A stretch of 30,718 nt of DNA. It comes from Gemmatimonadales bacterium. GTDB taxonomy: Bacteria; Gemmatimonadota; Gemmatimonadetes; Gemmatimonadales; GWC2-71-9. Below the pieces are notes generated by a model. That model was not told where the DNA came from, did no database searches, and worked only from the letters and a program-made list of their open reading frames with translations. The stretch's first letter is position 1; each line of letters begins with the position of its first letter. Position numbers and translations under genes: made by a program. The DNA is taken from positions 1 to 30,718 of the forward strand of contig JACKDA010000019.1 in the NCBI GenBank assembly GCA_020633775.1, given 5' to 3'. Positions 20,726-27,854 of this stretch are shown here, one piece after another.

Positions 20726-21622
20726 TCAGGCGAGCGCCTGGAGCTCCAGCGGAAACGGTGCGACGGTGCCGGGTCGACCATCGACCGTGACCGTCGCGCC
20801 GTCCTCGACCTCGCGGCGGAGCTTTGCCATGCCGACCCACCGGTCATCGATCAGCGCGAGGGTACTGATGCTCCCCACCGCTCGATCCTCGCCGTGCACC
20901 TCCGCCTGGGTCGGCGGTGCGCCCTCCCCGATCACGGCGCGCAGGGTCCGGTTGGGGTGGCCGCGGAAGTGGAGCCGGGCCACGGTTTCCTGCCCGACGT
21001 AGCACCCCTTGTCGTACTTCACGCTCTCGAGTTCGTCGAAGCGGACCTCCTGCGGCAGGGTCTTCTCGTCGATCTCGCGCCCGAGTGCGGGCCAGCCGTC
21101 GAGCAGGCGAAGCGCGGTCGGCCACCACGATGGGCCGATCGTGGTCCCGTGCGGCAGTGCCTCGGGTGCACCGCTCGCCGGTCCGATCCAGAGTCCCTCG
21201 AACGGTGCCGGTCCACTCGGTCGCAGGATCTCCGCACCCGACGGTGCCTCGGCGCCGCCGAGGAGCCACCAGACCGAGTGCTCGGCGCTGACGTCGCGCA
21301 CCTTCGCGAGTCGCGGCGGGAAGCTGCGGCGGAGCTGCTCCAGCAGCGCTGCGGTTCCCTCGCGCGGCACGATCAGGGTGATGCCGGCCGGATCGCGACG
21401 GCACCAGAGGGTCGTGATGATCATCCCCTTCGGCGTCAGGATCGCCCCGTGCACCAGCGCGGGGAGCGCGACCTTCTCGATGTCGTTCGTGAGGATCCCC
21501 TGCATGCAGGCGACCGCGCCGGGGCCCTCGACCCGGAGCACCGCATCGTCGACGGCGACCACCCCGGGGCGGCTGCGGATCGCCGTGAGCTCGGCCATCG
21601 TGGTGCGGACATCGATCATCAT
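20726..21622 (-). CDS. ygfZ: YgfZ/GcvT-like folate-binding Fe-S cluster maintenance protein
   Basis: 298 residues. The diagnostic motif KGCYVGQE is at 205-212, preceded by LPQEVRFDELESVKYD and followed by TVARLHFRGHPNRTL. The N-terminal part (DAVLRVEGPGAVACMQGILTNDI) is the GcvT-like folate fold. YgfZ supports repair or function of certain Fe-S enzymes such as MiaB, using tetrahydrofolate; the motif Cys207 is important. The ATG at 21622 overlaps the TGA of the FAD oxidase (ATGA), so translation is coupled. It is the last gene of a three-gene operon. A second ATG follows immediately and could be the true start. Confidence 0.93.
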   Translation of the reverse strand: MMIDVRTTMAELTAIRSRPGVVAVDDAVLRVEGPGAVACMQGILTNDIEKVALPALVHGAILTPKGMIITTLWCRRDPAGITLIVPREGTAALLEQLRRSFPPRLAKVRDVSAEHSVWWLLGGAEAPSGAEILRPSGPAPFEGLWIGPASGAPEALPHGTTIGPSWWPTALRLLDGWPALGREIDEKTLPQEVRFDELESVKYDKGCYVGQETVARLHFRGHPNRTLRAVIGEGAPPTQAEVHGEDRAVGSISTLALIDDRWVGMAKLRREVEDGATVTVDGRPGTVAPFPLELQALA

Positions 21623-22821
21623 GGTTCCATCCCTCCTTCGAGGGCGGCGACGAGGACCCCGCGCGGGTCGAAGCGCTCGCGCAGTCCCTCGAGTGGCGGG
21701 CCTGCGCCCTCGCGGTAGGCCCCGAAGTGTCCGACCGCGCGGAGCACCCGCCACGGCGCGCGCTCGAGCGTGAGCGGGATCTCGCGCGGGGCGAGCTCGC
21801 CCCGCAGCTCGCGCAGTGCCGTGGCGTCGGCGACCCCGCTCCAGCGCAGGCGCCCCGACGCCGGGCTCGCGCTCAGCATCCCCTCGCCCAGGCGCGCGAG
21901 GACCGTGTCGATCGTCTCGTCGAGCGACTCGGCGAGCACGCCGAGTCGCAGCGTGACCGGGACCGACGTGACGCCCCGCGCGGCACCGTTCCAGAGCAGG
22001 ATCCGGCGCTCCGGCGGCAACTCGAACCACCCACCGCCGCCGATTGCTGCGAGTCGGTCCGCGACGATCGCCGCGGCGTCGCGCGGGCCGAGCACGCGAA
22101 CCGCGAGGAGCCATTCGCCCTCGAGCGCGAGGGCGGGGGAGAACAGCTCGACGGCCATCACCGGCAGGTGGCGCTCGGCGATCTCGCGCGCGGCCGCGGT
22201 GAGTCGGTCGCGTGACCCGCCCCGGACCCACGTGGTGTCCGTGCGCGGGAGCTCGTGCAGGTGCAGCGCTGCCTCGCAGATGACCCCGAGGCCGCCGAAG
22301 GTCCCGAGCTGGAGGCGCACGAGGTCCGCGTGGGCCGGTTCGTCGCTCTGCAGGACCCGTCCCTCGCCGGTCACCACCGTGAGCCGGTGCACCTGGTCCG
22401 CGAGGCCGCCGACGCCGAGGCGCAGCGGGCCATCGGTGCCGGTGGAGAGGACGGCGCCAACGGTTCGATCGGGACGTCCCGGCGGGTCAAGCGGGATCCA
22501 GCCGCCGAGGTCGAGCGTGTGCCGTCGGACCCGTTCGAGGGGGGCGCCCGCGCCGACCCGGATGACGCCAGGTTCGACCGGGGTGGCATCGACATCGTCG
22601 AGGGCGCGGGTCGAGAGGATCAGGTCGGCCGGGGCCGCCTCGGCCCGCCACGTCGCGGCCCCCTCGACCGTCACCCGCCAGCCGGTGTCGTGGGCCATCC
22701 CCATCACCCCGGCGACCGCGGCGGTCGACGGCGGCGCGACGCGCACGCTGCCACCCGGTTCGCGTCGGACCGCCTCCGCACCCGCGATCCGCCGGAGCTG
22801 GTCGAGCATCGTGTCGGTCAT
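21619..22821 (-). CDS. FAD-binding oxidase, GlcE-like (PCMH-type flavin domain)
   Basis: 400 residues. The PCMH-type FAD-binding domain covers about residues 20-200, with VRVGAGAPLERVRRHTLDLGGWIPLDPPGRPDRTVGAVLSTGTDGPLRLG and DLVRLQLGTFGGLGVICEAALHLHE, the flavin-binding blocks of the glycolate oxidase family. The C-terminal half is shorter than in GlcD and ends with HFGAYREGAGPPLEGLRERFDPRGVLV, similar to GlcE. GlcE is one of three subunits of glycolate oxidase, but no GlcD or GlcF gene is adjacent here. It sits between a LON-domain gene (6 bp upstream) and ygfZ (4 bp overlap). An ATG 12 bp inside is an alternative start. Confidence 0.88.
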   Translation of the reverse strand: MTDTMLDQLRRIAGAEAVRREPGGSVRVAPPSTAAVAGVMGMAHDTGWRVTVEGAATWRAEAAPADLILSTRALDDVDATPVEPGVIRVGAGAPLERVRRHTLDLGGWIPLDPPGRPDRTVGAVLSTGTDGPLRLGVGGLADQVHRLTVVTGEGRVLQSDEPAHADLVRLQLGTFGGLGVICEAALHLHELPRTDTTWVRGGSRDRLTAAAREIAERHLPVMAVELFSPALALEGEWLLAVRVLGPRDAAAIVADRLAAIGGGGWFELPPERRILLWNGAARGVTSVPVTLRLGVLAESLDETIDTVLARLGEGMLSASPASGRLRWSGVADATALRELRGELAPREIPLTLERAPWRVLRAVGHFGAYREGAGPPLEGLRERFDPRGVLVAALEGGMEP

Positions 22822-22827
22822 CGCGCG

Positions 22828-23478
22828 TCAGCCGTGCCCGGGGCCGTGGCCGTTGGTGTGCGCCCGATCATGCACCCGACTGCGTCGCTCGAGGTCGGGG
22901 ACGATGCCCGGGAGCACCGCCATGAGCACCGCCGCCCGCTCCGCGGGCGTGCGCATCGCGAGCAGCGCACGCCCTTCGGCGGCCTCCCACGGGATCGTGG
23001 CCGCGATCTCGAAGGTGAGCGGGCCCGGTGCCTCGCTCCATTCGGTGCCGTCACGCACTTCGGCGAGGATCGCCATCGCGGCGCGACACCGCTCGCCGAG
23101 TGCACGGAGCCGGATCGTCAGGTCGGCGGGGAACTCCGAGCTCCCCTCCGCATCCTCGAAGGTGTCGCAGAGACCCACCCGGAACGGATGATCGGTCTCC
23201 TCGATCCGACGCAGGATGCAGCGCTGGGTCCCCTCGACGAGAATGTTGGCCCGCCCGTCCGGCAGCTCCTGGTGGGAGACGACCTGCGCGAGGCAGCCGA
23301 TGCTCCCCGTCGCCGGGTCGGCGTCGTCGGCGGTCGGCGGCAGCAACGCGAACGTCCGGTCCCCGGCGAGGACCTCGGTGAGCATCGCGCGGTAGCGGGG
23401 TTCGAAGATGTGCAGGGGCAGCCGGGTGCCGGGATAGAGCACGGCGTCGAGCGGGAACAGCGGCACGCGGCGGGACAT
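22828..23478 (-). CDS. LON substrate-binding (N-terminal) domain protein
   Basis: 216 residues. The start, RVPLFPLDAVLYPGTRLPLHIFEPRYRAMLTEVL, is the classical beginning of the Lon N-terminal domain. IGCLAQVVSHQELPDGRANILVEGTQRCIL follows, then a helical bundle to about 195 and a His/Gly-rich tail (HDRAHTNGHGPGHG) that might bind metal. There is no ATPase or protease domain, so this is a stand-alone substrate-binding protein. It is first in the operon with the FAD oxidase and YgfZ. TAGTTT stands 5 nt before the ATG, suggesting a leaderless message. Confidence 0.92.
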   Translation of the reverse strand: MSRRVPLFPLDAVLYPGTRLPLHIFEPRYRAMLTEVLAGDRTFALLPPTADDADPATGSIGCLAQVVSHQELPDGRANILVEGTQRCILRRIEETDHPFRVGLCDTFEDAEGSSEFPADLTIRLRALGERCRAAMAILAEVRDGTEWSEAPGPLTFEIAATIPWEAAEGRALLAMRTPAERAAVLMAVLPGIVPDLERRSRVHDRAHTNGHGPGHG

Positions 23479-23652
23479 GCTGGAAACTACACGAGACGGG
23501 GGAAGCGAGAAGCGAGGTTGGTATCGACGGTCATCCCGAGCGGAGGCGGCGCAGCCGCCGGAGTCGAGGGATCTGTATCTGAGGGATGGGAGGTGCAGAT
23601 CCCTCGACTGCGCGGCCCGATGGGCCGCTCCGCTCGGGGTGACAGGCCTCGT
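23479..23652. other. Intergenic region between LON-domain and sigma genes
   Basis: 174 bp between two minus-strand genes. It holds a short GAGAAGC-type heptad run (GGGAAGC, GAGAAGC, GAGG near 23500-23516) and the third cloverleaf element. A right-hand heptad arm is absent; the sigma-factor stop codon follows 9 bp after the element. Confidence 0.8.
23530..23643. repeat. Cloverleaf palindromic repeat, copy 3
   Basis: The outer stem 23530-23545 pairs with 23628-23643 over 16 bp with one G-T wobble. Hairpin A is GGCGGC-GCA-GCCGCC (23545-23559). The central arm AGTCGAGGGATCTG (23562-23575) pairs perfectly with CAGATCCCTCGACT (23596-23609). Hairpin B is GCGGCCC-GAT-GGGCCGC (23612-23628). It follows the sigma-factor gene and precedes the LON operon, so it could terminate the sigma transcript. 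Confidence 0.92.
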
Positions 23653-24552
23653 CTACGCCGCCCGGAACTCTCCCAGGTGCCGCACCTCGGGGCAGTCGCG
23701 CAGCTTCGCGAACGCGCGCTCCCGCAACTGGCGGATCCGCTCGCGGGTGACGCCGAGGGCGATGCCGATCTCCTCGAGGGTGTGGGCCTCCTCGTCGGGA
23801 TCGAGGCCGTAGTAGAGCGAGAGGATGCGGCGTTCACGCGGGGTGAGGTAGCGGCGGAAGAGGCGGTCGAGGAACTCGCGGCGGAGCACCTCGTCGGTCC
23901 GGGCCTCGATCTCGCTCACGTCGCCCATCGGGAGGCGCTCGCCCAGGGTCGCGGCGCGCGAGTCACCGCCATCGACCGGTGCGTCCAGGGACACCTCGGT
24001 GACGAACAGTCGCTTCGCCTCGCGGATGTCCTCGACCGACTGCTGCAGGGCGGTGGCGAGTTCCTCGTCGGTCGGCGTGCGGCCGAGTTCCTGGGCGAGG
24101 AGGCCCTGCGCCTTCGCGAAGCGCACGACCGCGGTGTTCTGGTTGAGCGGGAAGCGCACGGAGCGGGTCTGTTCCGCCAGGGCCTTGAGCACCGCCTGTC
24201 GCACCCACCACACCGCATACGAGATGAACTTCACGCCGCGATCCGGGTCGAACTTCCGCACCGCCCGCAGCAGTCCCTCGTTGCCGATGGCCACCAGGTC
24301 GCTCAACTCGAGGCCGTGGCCCTGGTAGCGCTTCACGAACGCGATCACGAAGCGCAGGTTCGCGGTCACCAGCCGCTCGGCCGCCTGCTGGTCGCCGGCG
24401 CGGGCCTGTCGCGCCACCTCTCGCTCCTCCTCCCGGTTCGTGATCATCGGGAGATCCTTGATGTCGCGCAGGTACTGCTCGAACGACTCGGCAGCAGCGG
24501 GAGCCATGGGCAGGCGAACGTCAGGGTTCGCGCGTGACCGGAGACGAGGCAT
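23653..24552 (-). CDS. RpoD/SigA-family RNA polymerase sigma factor
   Basis: 299 residues. Region 1.2 (ESFEQYLRDIKDLPMITNREEEREVARQ), region 2 (AAERLVTANLRFVIAFVKRYQGHGLELSDLVAIGNEGLLRAVRKFD and FISYAVWWVRQAVLKAL), region 3 (AKAQGLLAQELGRTPTDEELA) and region 4 (LTPRERRILSLYYGLD followed by TLEEIGIALGVTRERIRQLRERAFAKLR) are all intact. There is no long region 1.1, as in group 2 or short primary sigma factors. Region 4 keeps the helix-turn-helix that reads -35 boxes. ATG 24552 has GAGGAA just upstream; the adjacent GTG 24555 is too close to it. A TTGACA/CATCTT promoter lies about 50 bp upstream, so the gene itself looks sigma-70 dependent. Confidence 0.95.
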   Translation of the reverse strand: MPRLRSRANPDVRLPMAPAAAESFEQYLRDIKDLPMITNREEEREVARQARAGDQQAAERLVTANLRFVIAFVKRYQGHGLELSDLVAIGNEGLLRAVRKFDPDRGVKFISYAVWWVRQAVLKALAEQTRSVRFPLNQNTAVVRFAKAQGLLAQELGRTPTDEELATALQQSVEDIREAKRLFVTEVSLDAPVDGGDSRAATLGERLPMGDVSEIEARTDEVLRREFLDRLFRRYLTPRERRILSLYYGLDPDEEAHTLEEIGIALGVTRERIRQLRERAFAKLRDCPEVRHLGEFRAA

Positions 24553-24606
24553 CACTTCCTCGGACGGCGGGAGATTGTCTGGAAAATGGACCTGCAGATG
24601 AGACGC

Positions 24607-24634
24607 AAGATGGCGAGATCGAGGGGGGTGTCAA
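24607..24634 (-). promoter_or_regulatory. Candidate sigma-70 promoter of the sigma factor gene
   Basis: On the minus strand TTGACA (24634-24629) is followed after 16 bp by CATCTT (24612-24607). The 16-bp spacer matches that of the promoter at 20341. The transcript would start near 24600 and have a leader of about 48 nt. Confidence 0.6.
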
Positions 24635-24803
24635 GAGCCCGTAAATGTCTACATTGCAATGACTTACGGTGCTTCAACTTGGCCCGTTTCGGCACATCCT
24701 CCACATGTAACTTCCCCACCCGGTGTGCGCAGAATGCGCAACCCGTTGTGGCAGCATGGCCTGGGATGGTGCGGGGATGTGGACGACTGTGGAGAACGGC
24801 GAT
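24635..24803. other. Lower-GC intergenic region upstream of the sigma gene
   Basis: This stretch has clearly more A/T than its surroundings. It contains the palindrome CATTGCAATG (24652-24661) flanked by CCGTAA (24639) and TTACGG (24664), and several TCCACA/TGTGGA hexamers that faintly resemble DnaA-box cores. No gene is supported. It probably holds regulatory sites for the sigma gene. Confidence 0.45.
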
Positions 24804-25856
24804 TCAGCTGGGCTGATTCACCATCTCGAGGGGGAGGATCGAGGTCCATCCCGCCGCGTCGGACCCGGCCATCGCGCCGATCCGGGCGATCAGTGCGGCC
24901 CGGACGGTCCCGTCGCGGTTCTTCTTGTCCAGCGCCAGGGCGGCGCGGAACGCCTGCGGATCCAGTCCCTCGGGGAGGAGTATCGGCAGGTCCATCCGAC
25001 CCAACAGGGTGGCGAGTCGGTCGCTGGTGCCGGGCTCGGTCAGGGCGAGGCGCTCGCCGATCCGGCTCTCGAGGACGAGTCCGATCGCGACCGCCGCGCC
25101 GTGGCTGAGGCGGTAGTCGCTGGCGTGCTCCGCGGCGTGGGCGATCGTGTGTCCCGCGTTGAGGATCGCCCGTCGGCCGCCCTCGCGCTCGTCTGCCGAG
25201 ACGACGGCGGCCTTGATCGCCATCGAGCGACGGAGCAGCTGCTCGAGGGCGGCCTCGTCGCGGGCGAGGATCGCCGGGAGTTCGCGCTCGAGCCAGGCGA
25301 AGAGGTCGCCGTCGGCGATCGCGGCGTGCTTGACCGCCTCGACGAGGCCCTCGCGATAGGTGCCCTCGGGGAGCGAGGCGAGCACGCGCGGGTCGGCGAC
25401 GACCGCACGCGGTTGATGAAACGCGCCGATGAGGTTCTTGCCGTGGGGAGTGTCGACACCGGTCTTGCCGCCGATCGCAGCATCGCACATCGCGAGCGTC
25501 GTGGTCGGCACCGCGATCCACGGGATGCCGCGGAGGTAGGTCGCCGCGACGAAGCCGCCGAGGTCGGTGGTGACGCCGCCGCCGATCGCGACGATGGCGC
25601 TGCGGCGGTCGGCGCCGAGGGCGAGCAGCTCGTCGCTCAGTCGGGACCACGAGGCGCGCGTCTTGTGCTCCTCGCCGCTGGGGAGGAGCAGGTGGGGCGC
25701 GCCGGCGAGGAGGTCGGGGTGGAGCCGGGCGACCGTCGCATCGAGGATCGCGATCGGTCGGTGCCCGGGGAGGTGGTGCGCGATGAGCGCGTCGAGTCGG
25801 TCGAGGGCGCCGGCCTCGACGACCAGCGGCGTCTCGCCCGCCGCGTGGCGGAGCAC
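24804..25856 (-). CDS. aroB: 3-dehydroquinate synthase
   Basis: 350 residues, a normal length. The motifs are LLPSGEEHKT, VAIGGGVTTDLGGFVAATYLRGI (NAD binding), VPTTTLAMCDAAIGGKTGVDTPHGKNLIGAFHQP, YREGLVEAVKHAAIAD and RAILNAGHTIAHAAE with the metal-binding His. It carries out the second step of the shikimate pathway, converting DAHP to 3-dehydroquinate in the cytoplasm. In the usual TTLLAxVDA segment the Val is Cys here. The start is a GTG at 25856, 8 bp after the stop of the adenosyltransferase gene, so the two are co-transcribed. No other shikimate gene is nearby. Confidence 0.95.
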   Translation of the reverse strand: MLRHAAGETPLVVEAGALDRLDALIAHHLPGHRPIAILDATVARLHPDLLAGAPHLLLPSGEEHKTRASWSRLSDELLALGADRRSAIVAIGGGVTTDLGGFVAATYLRGIPWIAVPTTTLAMCDAAIGGKTGVDTPHGKNLIGAFHQPRAVVADPRVLASLPEGTYREGLVEAVKHAAIADGDLFAWLERELPAILARDEAALEQLLRRSMAIKAAVVSADEREGGRRAILNAGHTIAHAAEHASDYRLSHGAAVAIGLVLESRIGERLALTEPGTSDRLATLLGRMDLPILLPEGLDPQAFRAALALDKKNRDGTVRAALIARIGAMAGSDAAGWTSILPLEMVNQPS

Positions 25857-25864
25857 CAGGGACG

Positions 25865-26416
25865 TTACCAGACGACGTCCCCGACGCCGGCGCGGTGGTT
25901 CGCCAGCCGGGCGAGGGTGAAGAGCAGGTCGGAGAGGCGATTCAGGTAGACGAGGAATAGTTCAGGGACCTCCTCGCTCCCCGCGAGGGCCACCACGCTC
26001 CGCTCGGCACGCCGGCAGACGGTCCGGGCCACGTGCAGCGCCGCGGCCTTGGGAGTCCCGCCCGGCAGGACGAACGCCTTGAGCGGGGGCAGCTCGGTGT
26101 CGGCGGCGTCCATGGCGTGCTCGAACTCGGTCACCCTCGCGGGGGAGAGTTCGGCACGGGCCAGCGCCTCGCGCACCTTCTCGGGATCGGGGGTGGCAAG
26201 GTGGCCGCCGATCGCGAAGAGGTCGCGCTGGATCGTCTCGAGGAGATCGTCGAAGAACGCCACGGGTTCGGTGGCACGGACGACGCCGAGGCAGGAGTTC
26301 AGCTCGTCGACGTCGCCGTAGGCGGCGACCCGGGGGTGATCCTTGGCGACGCGTCCCCCGCCGAACAACCCGGTGCCGCCGGCGTCGCCGGTGCGCGTGT
26401 AGATCTTGATCGTCAT
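25865..26416 (-). CDS. PduO-type cob(I)alamin adenosyltransferase
   Basis: 183 residues. TRTGDAGGTGLFGGGRVAKDHPRVAAYGDVDELNSCLG is the ATP-binding N-terminus of PduO-type adenosyltransferases, and CRRAERSVV plus YLNRLSDLLFTLAR are the C-terminal hallmark helices. It transfers adenosine from ATP to cob(I)alamin, making coenzyme B12. It acts as a trimer and can deliver the cofactor to an enzyme such as methylmalonyl-CoA mutase or class II ribonucleotide reductase; neither is in the window. On the minus strand TATCTT lies 6 nt before the ATG, pointing to a leaderless mRNA. aroB follows at once. Confidence 0.95.
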   Translation of the reverse strand: MTIKIYTRTGDAGGTGLFGGGRVAKDHPRVAAYGDVDELNSCLGVVRATEPVAFFDDLLETIQRDLFAIGGHLATPDPEKVREALARAELSPARVTEFEHAMDAADTELPPLKAFVLPGGTPKAAALHVARTVCRRAERSVVALAGSEEVPELFLVYLNRLSDLLFTLARLANHRAGVGDVVW

Positions 26417-26422
26417 GGCGCA

Positions 26423-26428
26423 AAGATA
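26423..26428 (-). promoter_or_regulatory. TATCTT -10-like element 6 nt before the adenosyltransferase start
   Basis: TATCTT on the minus strand, then TGCGCC and ATG. It is close to the TATAAT consensus, and its distance from the start codon suits transcription beginning at or next to the ATG. No convincing -35 is seen. Confidence 0.5.
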
Positions 26429-26453
26429 CCGGGGGGTGCGAGCGGCCGCGACG

Positions 26454-27833
26454 TCAGGAGAGCGCGGCGAGCATCTCCTCAAGGGCGGTGAGCTTCTCGC
26501 GCGGCTTGCCCGCGGCGGCACCGCGGCTGGTCTCCAGCGCATCGAGGCGCTGCCAGTCCGCCCAGTCGGTGACCCGCACCCCACGGCCCCGCAACAGCGA
26601 CACGAGGTCCTCGTCCCCCCGCTCCGGGTGGGGGAGGCGTTCCGCCGCGACATCCGCGAGGAGTGCATCGACCGTCTCGACCGCGCAGCTCTTGTTGGTC
26701 CCGATCACCCCGGACGGGCCGCGCTTGATCCAGCCGCAGGCATAGCAGCCGGGGAGGGGCGTGCTGCTCCCCTCGTGCTCGACCACCCGGCCATCGCGGT
26801 GCGGGATGACGCCGCGTCCGGCATCGAAGGGCAACCCGTCGAGCGCGACGCCCCGATAGCCGACCGAGCGGAAGACCAGGCCGACGTCGAGGATCGCGGT
26901 GGTGTCCGTCGCCACCGCACGGACGCCACCGCGTCCGTCGGGATCCAGTCGGTTGCGGACGAGCTGGATCCCGGTCACGTGATCGCTGCCCAGCACGGCG
27001 GTGGGGGAGACGTTGAAGTGGAAGACGATCCGCCGGGGCGCCCCGGTGGGCGTCCGGGTGCTCCACTCGCGCAGCACCTCGAGGTTCTTGAGGAGCGTCC
27101 GGTCGTCGCCCTGCTCGACGATCGCCGCGCTGATCGGGTCCAGCACGAGGTCGGCCGGATCGACCACCACATCGACCTCGGGCAGCTCGCCGAGTTCCCG
27201 CAGCTCCGGCGTCGTGAAGGCGCCCTGGACCGGGCCACGCCGGCCGAGCACATGCACGGTGCGCACCCGTGAATCGGCCAGCGCCGCCGCGGCATGGGCC
27301 GCGATGTCGCTGGTCGCGAGTTCCGCCGGTCGGCGCGACAGGATCCGGGTCACGTCCATCGCGACATTGCCGAGACCGATGACGGCCGCCGCCCCCTGCG
27401 TCAGGTCGAAGCCGAGGTCACGGTAGTCGGGATGGCCGTTGTACCAGCCGACCAGTTCGGTCGCCGCGTGGGAACCCGGGAGGTCCTCGCCGGGGATGCC
27501 GAGGCGCCGGTCGGCGCGGGCCCCGACCGCGTAGATCACGGCGTCGTAGTGGGCAGCCAGTTCGGCCGGGGCGATGTCGCGCCCGACCTCGACGTTGCCG
27601 AGGTAGCGGACCGTCGGCTGGGTCGCGACCCGATCGAAGACCCGGGTGACCGACTTGATCTTCTGGTGGTCGGGGGCGACGCCGCCACGCACGAGGCCGT
27701 ACGGCGTGGGCAGGCGGTCGAGCAGGTCGATCCGGGTCTCGGGAAGTGCCTTGAGCAGCGCCTCGGCGGCGTAGAACCCGGACGGGCCCGCGCCGACGAT
27801 CGCCACCCGCAGCGCGCGCGAAGGAGTCATCAT
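26454..27833 (-). CDS. FprA-like ferredoxin/adrenodoxin-type NADP+ reductase
   Basis: 459 residues. AIVGAGPSGFYAAEALLKA is the FAD-binding dinucleotide fold. LPTPYGLVRGGVAPDHQKIKSVTRVFD, typical of the adrenodoxin-reductase/FprA family, follows. The NADP fold has AAVIGLGNVAMDVTRIL, and the C-terminus has GWIKRGPSGVIGTNKSCAVETV. It moves electrons between NADPH and ferredoxins, in mycobacteria for cytochrome P450s and Fe-S pathways. The Fe-S protein at 381-854 is a possible but unproven partner. Two ATGs stand in tandem (27833 and 27830). TACATT lies 8 nt upstream of the first, suggesting near-leaderless transcription. It lies 21 bp downstream of the carboxypeptidase gene. Confidence 0.95.
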   Translation of the reverse strand: MMTPSRALRVAIVGAGPSGFYAAEALLKALPETRIDLLDRLPTPYGLVRGGVAPDHQKIKSVTRVFDRVATQPTVRYLGNVEVGRDIAPAELAAHYDAVIYAVGARADRRLGIPGEDLPGSHAATELVGWYNGHPDYRDLGFDLTQGAAAVIGLGNVAMDVTRILSRRPAELATSDIAAHAAAALADSRVRTVHVLGRRGPVQGAFTTPELRELGELPEVDVVVDPADLVLDPISAAIVEQGDDRTLLKNLEVLREWSTRTPTGAPRRIVFHFNVSPTAVLGSDHVTGIQLVRNRLDPDGRGGVRAVATDTTAILDVGLVFRSVGYRGVALDGLPFDAGRGVIPHRDGRVVEHEGSSTPLPGCYACGWIKRGPSGVIGTNKSCAVETVDALLADVAAERLPHPERGDEDLVSLLRGRGVRVTDWADWQRLDALETSRGAAAGKPREKLTALEEMLAALS

Positions 27834-27854
27834 CGGCGGGGAATGTACTCGGGG

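Noticed and set aside
22255..24537. A 760-codon plus-strand open frame.
   Set aside because: It runs opposite to the FAD oxidase, LON-domain and sigma genes, crosses a repeat element and has no recognisable domain.
24700..24800. Possible DnaA boxes: several TCCACA/TGTGGA hexamers near the sigma gene.
   Set aside because: None matches a full 9-mer box, there is no dnaA, dnaN or similar origin gene nearby, and the region is short.
24586..24816. A 76-codon plus-strand frame with several cysteines (CLHC, then further single cysteines).
   Set aside because: It lies in the AT-richer promoter region of the sigma gene, has no G/C third-position bias and no ribosome-binding site. The cysteine spacing does not match a known zinc motif.
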